From Atherix ibis (taxonomy: Eukaryota > Arthropoda > Insecta > Diptera > Athericidae), in NCBI GenBank assembly GCA_958298945.1, contig OY282606.1:45645920-45709919 (forward strand): a DNA stretch of 64,000 nt, read 5' to 3'. This document shows positions 23,901 through 35,900 of the stretch, in pieces. Below the pieces are notes generated by a model. It saw only the letters and a list, made by a program, of their open reading frames with translations. It was not told the origin of the DNA and did no database searches. The number at the start of each line of letters is the position of its first letter. Positions within the stretch are counted from its first letter, which is position 1. The position numbers were made by a program, and so were the translations under genes.

Positions 23901-26900
23901 ACAATGCGCGTGTGCACACCTGTTTCCATGGCCAAAATTGTGGAATTGAGAATGGAATTGTTGCAGCATCCCGCTTATTCACCAGATTTGGCCCCGAGTG
24001 ACTATTTTCTTTTCCCCAATCTGAAGAAATGGCTTGGCGAACGACGGTTCACTTCCAACGAGGACGTCATTGCTCAAACGGATGAGTATTTTGCAGAACT
24101 TCCGAAATCCTATTTTTTGGACGGAATAAAAATTTTGGAAAAGTGTATAGAGCTAAAAGGAGATTATGTTGCAAAATAAAAAAAAAATAAGTTACTTCCT
24201 TTATAGTCCACAGTCCCCATATTACGGAGCTGCCCTGTATGGAAAGACTCCAGAATGCAGATTATGGATTTGAGTGACATTGACCTCGATAACTAATCAA
24301 CTGAGGACGCTTCGATGTTTGTAAGAAGGTATGTTGCAGAGAGTGAGAGTATGTTTGAATGTGGTGTGGAGAAGTTACTTCCATGAAAGGTATGCAGCTG
24401 TGTGTGGGAACAATGGGAGGGATCTGTGGCTGGTACCGCTATCTGGAGTATGATGATGAACGGTCTGTTGGTGCTGTTAGGGGAGACCGGTTGATCGCAT
24501 ATGTAGATGAACTTCTGCTTGTGATTGAGAGGGAGAGCAGGTATGCGGTAGAGGTAGCGGTAAGCTTCTACATGCAGATGGTGTGGCAATGGGCTAATAA
24601 AATGTTAGTGAATGTCTCAGAAAGGAAGAATGTGTGTATGTTGCTGAGGGGGTTTTTGGCGCCCAAGTGGCCATCCAATATTCGTTAAGAGGCTGTCGGG
24701 GTTCGTTACGCGCGAGAGGTGCGTTACCTTGGAGTAAAAGTTGGAGAGAGGCTGAACTTTCGGCAAGGGTGTGTTTCTTCCGTGTGCTATTTATTCGTCG
24801 TGCATATGGGTGACATTATGCGTTACCAGTATGCAAGGGTACAACGTCTGGCTTTGTATGCATGTTTGAATGTAAGTAGAATCGTGTCAACCGATGCGAT
24901 ACAGGAGAAATTCCATGGGACCTGGCGGCGCTGCGTGGAAGCATTCACTACCGTATACCGCGAGACATCCAGTTTGATGGTTGTCCGGTTACGAATGAAG
25001 AAGTTCAGGATCTTCGTCCACGCCAGCTGCGTGTAGTAGTCCTGAATACAATATATGAAATATGGCAACGTCGATGGGATGAGAGTATAAATGTCAGATG
25101 GACGCACATGTTCATTTCGGACTTACTCACGGGACATGGCAGTATGAATGGGTTCCTGCACGGGTGTAGATTAACTGTGGAGCCCAGAAAAATAAGTCAT
25201 GTTAAATAACATAATACTACTAACTTCGATAACTGTAAAAGAAGTTGTATAAGATCGGTTGCCACATCCGTGAATAGAAATACACATTCTTCAAGCCCGT
25301 CTAACTGTGCAAAAAAAGGTGCCTGTGGAAAGACGGTTCAAGGCTACTTAAATTTATTAAGAAACGTAGATATTCTCAACACCGCTTCCTACCAGAGCTT
25401 CCAATCTAGATGTGGATGGAAATTCGGATGTCTAGAGAGAGAAAGATTATCTAATGTTTAGCTTATTACACATATGGTGGCTGCATTTCTTTTCGATTTG
25501 GGGGTCGTAATAACAGTTTTGCCTCAATTATGGAGAGGATAACAAGTAAAGCAATTATTATTATGAATAATTCCGATTTACGCTTTGTAAAGGAGCAGAG
25601 AGATGGGTTTTCTACCAGTTTCAATCAGGATTAAGCCCACCGCGAAACTCCGATGAGTTCCACTTACTAGTCTGATGCAACGATGAATCGCTGCCTTGAC
25701 AGACCTTAACTCTTATTGACATGCTGACATTTAAAATGAAGGAATAGAGCAACTTTCCGTTCAGAGTGGTGTTAGTTACTCTAATTTTGTCTGAGCTTAC
25801 ACTTACTACTGACCCCAAATCTTCACCATTCTGTTGAAAGCATTGATTTTGTCAATAGTGTTGTTAATCTGTAAATTTCATCTTCCTCCACGAGTATTGG
25901 AAATAGCCAGGACTTTCATGTCTACAATGTGGAGGGAGACGAGGCTTAGAGATAAACATTTCCTGCAGACATGGAGACACGATGGATTTGTCGTAGATGT
26001 GACTGTGCTTTTTGCTCATAACATCTACGACAAATCCACACCTTTACTTTGATAATAGTTCCATCGATATAGTGGTAGGTACTATTACTTTTAAAATTGT
26101 GTAATAATTATTCAAAAAGAATTATTATTTAAATTGTGTTTTTTTGGTATATTAAACTATTTTGGGGTCTATACATTTTTAAAAGAAGTTTTTCTATATT
26201 CGCAAATAAATAAACTAGCCTAAGTTATGTTTCATAATGGATATAATTTTTTAAAATTTTTTTCTTAATTAAACCAACTGTAGACTTATGACAGTCTACC
26301 TATAATCAAGTTATTCCTTCAGGAAGTGGACAATCAATTGCAAAATAATAATCAAAACAATCGACAACATTTTTATAGCACGCCATAATTGTAATAAGGA
26401 CACATTTTTATTATATAAAATAATAATAAAAATGTGTCCTTATCGCCATAATTATATAAAATAATTGCTGTGAAAAAAACAATCCTCAAATATTGTCCAT
26501 TTGAAATATTATGAACTGATTTGACATAAAATTAAACCCAAATCCACCTGCCACATGTGTACCCGTTCAACTATTGCAACAAGTACCACCACGACAACAA
26601 GTTGCTTTCAAAATCCGCAAACTCATGTACTCGTCCTTGTTTTTGTAGTACCAAAATAAATATTCCTCATACATTTATGCATGTACGCTTATCCAAAATA
26701 CACATTCACTGAATATGAAATAAAATATGATATAAAATGTTCGGTATATAAATTTAAGTGTGTATTAGTTAAAATGGTAAATACTCGTTGGAAATTCAAG
26801 TAACACCAACCAAACTGAGCACTTCCTAGAGAATTATGGGCTTTAATATGGCACACTTCTTCGTTCTTTAAATTGGTTAAAAAAATGAAGAAAAAAGTCT

Positions 26901-29900
26901 TCTATAAACTTTTATTTCCTTCTTCGTTAGAATTTAATTTGTCATCTCGTTGCGGTTGTCTTCATGGTATTTATTATCTCTTCGTGGCGGTTCTATCACA
27001 TACCCCTTGAATTACTGTTGCTGCTTATTTGATATTGTGTTTATTTGCTATATTTTTTTATTTATCCTTTTTGTGAGGACTCTTTTATTTATGGATTTCT
27101 GTTGGTAAGCATCTTAGCCACAGTGTCAGTTACTCCTCTCAGAATATACACGATTACGAGTACGTTTACTTTGGTATAAACTGAGTTGTGATAGTGGTAG
27201 TTGTAATTTTACTCGTTTCTAAGCAGGATACGCAGCCCCTTTTTTCATCTCTGTTTTTCCTTTTAACATTTTTCCCAATTGCCATGTGCCTTTATTTTGC
27301 ACATTTTATCTTTTCCACCCTTTCAATAGCTCTTGTATTCTACCTACTAACCAACCAACCAAGCCGACCGACTACCAACCGACAAAGTCATGACTAAAAT
27401 CTTCTCAATCAACCCCATCTATTCCCCCTTCCTCTTTTATTAAAATATACACAAATAAAACTACATATACAATGTCACATATAAGCTGTGACAATGCGAA
27501 TAGCGAAAATATCATCTAATTCTAGAGTGACAAACATTTCTCCCTCATCATTCCAAAATCTTCAACCACCCAATTCAGTTCATTTTTACACACAAAAAAA
27601 TATAGCGTAAAATGTCATTTATTATACGGTGTATCGTATTTGCAAGAGTTTAGTAAATTCTGCGCATAAAATTGTTATTGCAATTGTTGTTGTTGTTGTT
27701 GTTGACATTTTATAAAGTCCTCAAATGCTCAGACAGCCACCAACAAAATCATAAAAGTTATGTGTACATTGTACATTCAGCGCTAAAAAATATCGGATAA
27801 TAAACATTATTTTTAAGAAATAATAATAATAATAATAATAATTTCTTCTTATCATTTTGTGTACACATTTTTAAAAGAAGATTGTCGATCTTGAGTTAGA
27901 AACGTTATTGTTTGAGGTTATGTTCAATCTCTAAAAGAGGTTATGTTCAACCTTTCGAAGAGGTTATGTTCAACCACTTTTAAAATAGATTATTTACAGT
28001 ATTTTTTATTGGCATTTTCATTTTGAAAATCTTGTTTGTAGAAGTAATCCTTAAAATTATCACATTTATTGTTATTATAATTCATGGAGTATTTGAATAG
28101 TTTCATTAATTTAATTAATATGGTTTGAAAAAAATCGTTTTTTTAAAGAACATTCATGTAAATTATGAGAGATTTTAAACTAATTCTCTTTATTATATTG
28201 GTTTTTTTTAAAATCTAATAAATATTTTAGAGGCTTACATATTTCCTTGATAAATGATAAAAATCTAATAAATATTTTGGAGGCTTATATATTTCCTTCT
28301 ATTTTCAGCTGTATTAATTTTCTTTCTTTTTTTCTTAATTACCTATATCAAATTTTGTCAACTCACGTTTTAAATATTATTTGATACAAACTTTTTAATT
28401 GAGTTAATTAAAAATGCTTAGTTAAATATAATGAATTTTTTTTAAAGGTCTGATTTGAGTGCCTTTGTTTTTGAATAATATTTTTAAATAGAAAACAATA
28501 TTTTCACGTAAGCTATTATAGATAAAAAATAAATTATAATTATCATTTATTATTATTTACAATAAAATATCAAAAAAAAAAACAATATATTAAAGAGTTT
28601 TTTCGAAGATTTTTACTAAAGTTGTTGGTTTATATTAACGATAATTGAATTGAATTTTATCCTTAAAATATGCTATTTTATAAGAAATAAATCCATTGAA
28701 TTACTCTACAAAATAATTAACAGAATTTTAAAAGTTGCTAAAAGAAATGTTGTTAACATAATTTAGTTTTTAAAAAAACAGGGTCCACTAATTTTTTAAG
28801 AACAGAATTTAATTTTGAAAATAAATTTTAACCCGAAAGATTTGGAGATAGGAAGTGTACTTTTAAGTAATCCTTGATTGGAATAAGACTTAAAAAATCA
28901 TGAACAATTAACCTCTAGTTCAGAATTTTCTAAGGGACCCTTTAAACATTTTTTTTTATAAATGTTTTTTTTTAAAATTCTGATCGTAAAATGTTTTAGA
29001 AATTTTTCTCAAGAGTTCTCCTGTCGAGAACTTCTCTTTCTGTTAAAGATTTTTATATTTTTATTATATAAAAATTTCAATTAAGAAAAAACTTTTGCAA
29101 TAAATTAAGAGTAAAAGTAATGATAAAACAATTAACCAACCCAAGAAGAAAAATCAATCCATTCACAATAATTATAAAAATGCATATTAATGTAATCCAC
29201 CTTTAGTAGGTGTTTTAGAATATATTGCGGATCACATTTATTGAAATCATTCAAGCATGCATTTGGATGCTGTCGCTGACTGTTATTACCATCAGAAATG
29301 ATAATAACAATATTTATATACAAAAACGGATATATACCTTAAATAAATAGAAGGATACGTACAATGAGACAAAATAAATACCACCTCCTGGAGCATTGGC
29401 TACCCCACTGTAACCGAACAGAGAAAATACGTTAACAACAGAACAGAACATAAGTTATAGTCGGTCTACCACCAGTGCTACTCCATAAGGACACGGTCGC
29501 GTCAATAGATGAAGACGAAATGTTTTATGTGCATTCCCCCTTCGGCACGCGAGCAGAAAAATACCATGCACAGGAGTGAAATGCTCCAGGACTAAACTCC
29601 TTGACGTGTGCTTTTGATTTGCTCCTTTTCCGATTGATTGATTTTTATTCGAGGATATTTCTGATGTTTGAGGACTTTATCGGTTCTTTGGTTCTATTTT
29701 ACGATTCATATTAGCATCAAATTTTTATATTCATAGTGTGGTGGTGATTACGATTTCGATTTTGATTTTGATTACGTTTCTCATAACGATTTTTAAGGAC
29801 AATTTCTGACAGTGATTTCTGATGCAGTATAATAATCCGTCTGTGTTTAATTATTTCATATTTTGTGACATGGTCATTATCGTAAAAATGAGTGATTTTT

Positions 29901-32900
29901 AATAATATCCTTTTGAGGATTATATGTGATGGATTAAGATCTAATTAATCTTTCTAATTATTTATTATAATAATTTTTCAATTGTAGTTTTCATATACAA
30001 TATTAGTGATGAAGTGATAAAATGGAGGGCTATTATTTTCGTTAAACAATATTTTTTTTTGGTAACCAAAACTTATTATGGATTATATATTTAATTAATT
30101 TATAACTTAATCAATTAATAGTTTTCCTTTTTACATTTCATTTAAAAATTGTTTAGTTTTATTGATAAAAATAAATTCTAAATCGGGTTAAAACTGAAAT
30201 TTTAAGTGGAAAGATATTAATTAACCAAAAAAAAAATAATCTTGAAGTTTTTATCTAAAAATATAAATTTTAGAGCTAAAAATTTCTGACGTGAACAAAA
30301 ATATATTTACCGTTAGGGAAACATTTAAAAAAATTTTAATGAAAATAAAATACATCTTAAAAAATTTTTTACTTCTAATATCGTTTATTTATCGAGTGGA
30401 ATTTGTTCTCCTAAATTCAGTGCTAAAATCAGAGGTCTCTATAATAGACTATACACTTTAGTAGTATCTGCAAAAATTGAAACAATTACAGTTTTCTAGA
30501 AAAAATTATAAATAATATATAAAATATTCCTTAAAAAAATCTTAATTTCACAGAGAATATCTTTTAGGGAAACTTTTTTAACTAAACATCTTCAGAAGAA
30601 CTTCCAAACAAATTATAAAGAAATTCAGAATTTGTTGTATCCATTTTAGGATTGAAGTTAAATAACTTAAATAGATATGTATGATTTGAAATAAATAATA
30701 GTCAAAATATAAAAATAAACTAAGAAAATACTAAAATAAAAAAAAAATTATAGAAATTTTGTTTTAATAAGTGAAAATGATATTAGACATAAAACGATAT
30801 TTTTTTGTTTAGAAAATATTCTAAAATATTTGAACATGCTATTTTTTATGTAAAATAATTTACTAAAATATTCTCTATAAATAATAAATTAAGGAAAACT
30901 TTTGTGTGCATGCTAAATAAACTATCAAATTTTGTTTTAGTTAAAAGTTTTGCTATAAAAAATTAATTTTGCTTTAAAATTAAACAAGTTAAAGAAAACC
31001 ATGTAAGGAAAATTCGAAACAAAGTGGAAAAAGTAATACTTGTAAAAAATTTTGTGCATCAAAAATGGAATTAAATAGAAAAAATATAAAATAATAAAAA
31101 TTATTATAGATAATTTTATTATAAAATAAAACTGTTAAAAAAAATTCGCTTTGGAAAAATTCTTTGAACAAAAAAAAAGGATATAAACATTAGCTTAAGT
31201 TAAAATCAAAAAAAAAAAATTAGTGCAGAACAAACGAAAAAAAGGACACTAAGAAAAAGATCAAATTTTTTTTATTTAATAAAAATTTACCATGACAATA
31301 ATACTGGCAGTAAAGAGCAATGAAAAGTTTTTAAGATTTATTGGGATTTGAATTTTAAAAAAAAGAACTAAAGAAAAACCCCAAATGACAAATATCAAAA
31401 TAAATAAATATAAATAAGGATATAAAAGGAAAGTAAATAAAAAAATGAACAAAAAATAACAACAAGAAAGAACAAGCCATAAAAATAAAAAGAAAAATAA
31501 GAAGAAAAACAAGAAGAAGAAAAAAGTTATGGAAAACGTAAATGAAAGAAAAATAAATAAATTTTGGATTGAAGATAAAAAAGGACCTTCACCGTATGAA
31601 CCCATAAAAACTTAAACAAATGAAACGAAACGAACAAAGTGTAGACGGGCTATGATTTTATGGTTATTCCCTCTGTTTTACCACCTATTAACGTTTGATT
31701 TTCTAGTTTTTAATTAATTGGTGAATAGAATAATAGAAAATATAAGAAAAGGACTTTTTCCTTAAACTGACATTTTATTATAATAAAAAACAGCAGGAAG
31801 TATTAGAATCTAGTTAAAAAAAAGGATAACGAACGCTTAACGACTGTTAGAAATTGCAACAGCAATAGAAGTGAATTGAAAGAAATATTAGCGGAAAGGG
31901 AGCAACAGGATAAAAGTTTAGTACAACATTAATAGGGGATGGGGGGCCAGGCCGTACACAAGAGTATGAAGTACTGCGTTTCAACATAAGACGCCTCGTG
32001 ACTTTATCATCTATTTAAGGCTAGAGAGATCGATCGATATTTATCTTAATGGTAGGTAAATACAGAATTCTATATCTAAACGGTTTTTATACAATATACT
32101 CATACATACATATATATAAAAATTTACACATATAAATTCATATCGAAATATATATATATATATACACATACAATATAATAAATAGAAAGCATGTTATACA
32201 TTCGGAAGGGAATAATGTACTATAAGTGAAATCCTGGATATTATATTGTGTCACTGTAGGAGTATATTTTTAGTCAGCAAGGAAGCCCATTAAGAAAAAA
32301 AATGAATAGAAACGGAAAATGGAAAGGAAATAGAAAAAATGAATAAAAATAAACGCTGTGAGAAATGTATTAATATATGATGTGCGGGGAAGCGGGAGGA
32401 GGGGGTGGTGGTTAGGAGACAGGGTAAATTTAAATAAATAACTAAATAAAGAAGTGAAGAAGGCGAAAAAATATAAGTAAATAAAATATATTTAAAAAAA
32501 TATATATATGTATATATAAACGTGTGTCAACACAAAAAAAAAGGATGAAAGAAATGTACATTAAAAAAAAAGAAAAACAAAACAAAAGAAAAAACGCTAT
32601 AGGAAGAGAAAATTAAATAGAAAGAAATGAGCAAAATAACATTGTCAATGTGTGACGTTTCGAGTCCTTTTTCCATTTATTTTTAATACTATACTGTTGT
32701 CACGTTTACGAGTACTATCCTATTTTCTCAATCGAAAATATATTATATACTATTGTATGTCTATATGTATATGTGTATGTATATATCGATGGGCATGTAC
32801 GAACTATATCTTTATTTGTGCCAAATATCGCCATACATGAGATCCATGTGCATATATTATATATGCGCTCATAACAATTTCTATAGGGACTAGTACGAAT

Positions 32901-35900
32901 TTTTAATTCTATTTAGATTCGAATCTGTATCAATTGCGCATATGTGACTGAATGTATTCGTTTATGAGCGTTTAATGTGGTGTATGAAGGATATTGATGG
33001 GACCTACCTGTTGCCTTCACTTGTTGCTTTCGCACCAGGTTACCGCTACCATCAACACTACCATCCGCCCCATTGCTACTACCACCATTAGCCGTTGATT
33101 TTAGATTACATTTTGTTATACTATTACTAAGAGATCCTATACTATAAGTATTCACATTTGTGGATAGATTGAAATCAGGAAGAGGTGGTGGAGGCGGCGG
33201 TGGTGGTGTCGGTGGCGGTGGTGGTTTTGGCGCTGTTGATAATGATAGTGACAGTGTCGTGTCTAAGGCCGATGGTGATTGCCCTCTCACCATTTGCATA
33301 TCATCATAATTTAATCTATCATTTCGTGAACATTTAAGACAAACCGTTGACTTTTTAATGTCATCTAATTGAGTTTCGGCCTTTTCAGCACGTTCTCTGG
33401 CTGATTTCAATTCCATCTCAAGCATTTCCAATTTTAATCGTAACACTTTGTTTTCATCATTGCTAGAATTTTCAATAGCCACGTCCATAAGTTTTTGCTA
33501 CAAAGGAAAATTAGTTTCGTAACAGAATAAAGAAATTATTTTGTTAGACTTTTATTTATTTATTAATTTATTAACAGATATTATTTGTATTATTATTAAA
33601 AATAATTTCATTCATAATACTAGCTTACAACATTTTTGTTTGGCACATTCAAATTTTTTACGACTAAGGTTTCATAAATAAAATTTCTAATTAACTATAT
33701 TAATAGGCAATTTTAATTAACTCAGTATATACTCATTTAAAGTCTTTTGACATGATGTGCAAGTTATTATTTAAAAACTATGAATCTAAATGGGGCTGCT
33801 TTTTATAGATTACCAGTAGTAGGTCTTCCAAAAAATATCTGAGCTTCAGTTTAAAAAAATTGCTTATTCTTCAAAATATTATAGCAAATAATTAACTATT
33901 GTAAAATTTTTAAACTACATTTACACTCTAAAAAAGGATCAATTTTAATAAAATTTTTACAGGCTAAATAAATAATATTTTTTTATTAAGGAGGATAGTT
34001 AGTGGGAAAAGAGGAAGGATTGTGGTGAAAATAAACTTTTACTTTGTTGAAAATATTTTTAAATATTGGTTTGTTCGGAAAGTAATTTTGTTTTTTCCCG
34101 ACAGAGGACTTAATTGTATTTTTTCACAACCAACTTCACACTTAAGCCGCATAATCATATATATTTTGATAGCTGACATAGCAAGGCTTGGTTCGATTGA
34201 TCCTGCACAGTAGTTTTTGGTTGATATTCTTTTAAATATGGAAAGTGAAAAGCAGCATTTTCGGCATATTTTACTTTTTTGCTATAGAAAAGATAAAAAT
34301 GCTGTTCAAGCAAGAAACAAATTATCTGACGTATATGGAGAAGATGTGTTAAGTGAGCGCCAGTGCCAAAACTGGTTTGCAAAATTTTAATCCGGCAATT
34401 ATGTTCTCGAAAATGCACCATGTTCTGGAAGGCCAGTTGAAGCTGATGAAAACACAATAAAGGTATTAATTGATGCAAACCGGCGAATAACAACTCGTGA
34501 GATCGCTGAGAGATTAAATTTATCAAATTCGACCGTTCATGATTATTTGAAACGGCTATGTTTAATATCAAAGCTTGACATATGGGTTCCTCATCTTCTA
34601 ACGGAAAAAAATTTGTGCCGTCGCATTGACGTTTGTGATTTGCTTCTCAAACGCCAAGAAAATGATCTATTTTTGAAGCGTATCATCACTGGGGACGAGA
34701 AATGGGTTGTCTACAATAATGTTAAGCACAAAAGATCATGGAGTAGAAAAGATGAACCGGCTCAAAACACTTTGAAAGCCAATATTCATAAAAAAAAGCT
34801 ATGCTATCTGTTTGGTGGGATTTCAAAGAAATCGTTTATTTTGAGCTTCTACCGAGCAACACAACGATCAATTCTGAAGTATATTGTCATCAGTTGGACA
34901 AATTGAATGATTCACTTAAAGTAAAAATGCCAGAATTAATCAATAGGAAAGGTATAATGAAACGAAATTAATTTCCGAACAACCCAATATTACTAAAAAT
35001 TTACTTCTATGAAATTTTATAACCTTATAAGTTCAGATTCTCTTGTCAAAGTTACTGAAAAATATTCCTTTAATAGCTTCCAATGGTTGTTTAAAAATTT
35101 AGTTTATTTTTTTAAAAATTTCTTTCAATAATTTTAATAAAAATGGTATTAAAAATATCCTTTTGCATTGAGTTTCTTACTTTTATTAATAAACGAAACT
35201 ATATTCCTTGAAATAAATACTATATAACCCTAGTAGTCTTAGTTAAAAATATTAAGCAAAATAGCTTTTGAATAGGTCCTAAAATATTTTATTAATGAAT
35301 GACAAGTTTGTGGTATAAAAAATATAATTTTCATCCCTTTTTTTAATGCTTAATTTGTCTATTAAAAAAAGTTAAATTTAATTCTATGTGAAATTTTGTA
35401 AGCTAGTGTAAAGAATTTTTTTTACAAAAGAAAAATTATTATTTTTAAATAAAACCAAACCAAAAATGAGAATTTTGTTAAATTTAATAACCAAACTAGA
35501 CTTCTATAATATTATATATTTATTAAATTTACAATAATACAAAACAACAAAAAAAAGAGTGCAGTCAAATAATAAATTAGTCCAAATAGAAATTAACACA
35601 CACACAATATTAAAAGATTATGCAAAAATTATAATACAACTATTTAAATTTTAGCTAGTACATAATTTTTTTTATTTTTTTTTATTTTTATCATGCAATA
35701 ATCGATTTTATTTGATAGACTATACAATTTTGATATAAAATTCATGCAAATTGTTGCACCTTAAAATATTTATAAATTTCGAATTTTTATAGTTGCACAA
35801 AATGTTTTTATCAAATATTTATAAGGGATAATTTCTAGACGTTTTCTTATTTTTGCCTTTTAATTTAACGAATTTTGTATTTCTCTTTTTATTGAATATA

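Larger units (their letters stand above)
26454..29130. other. Intron of the shootin-like gene, left part
   Basis: AT-rich. TTG microsatellite at about 27676-27702 and AAT at about 27823-27842. A 23-bp tandem repeat lies at 27914-27982 and a 50-bp tandem duplication at 28211-28298. Otherwise no feature is supported. Confidence 0.55.

Noticed and set aside
24293..24589. 98-residue minus-strand frame
   Set aside because: It is the complement of the R1-like RT fragment, whose plus-strand motifs are recognisable.
16274..27842. CRISPR-like spacing of short repeats
   Set aside because: The repeats are ordinary AAT, TTG and ATT microsatellites in eukaryotic DNA; no spacer structure.
31276..31605. 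109-residue Phe/Leu-rich minus-strand frame resembling a membrane protein
   Set aside because: It is the reverse of an A-rich tract; the poly-Phe/Leu composition comes from base bias.
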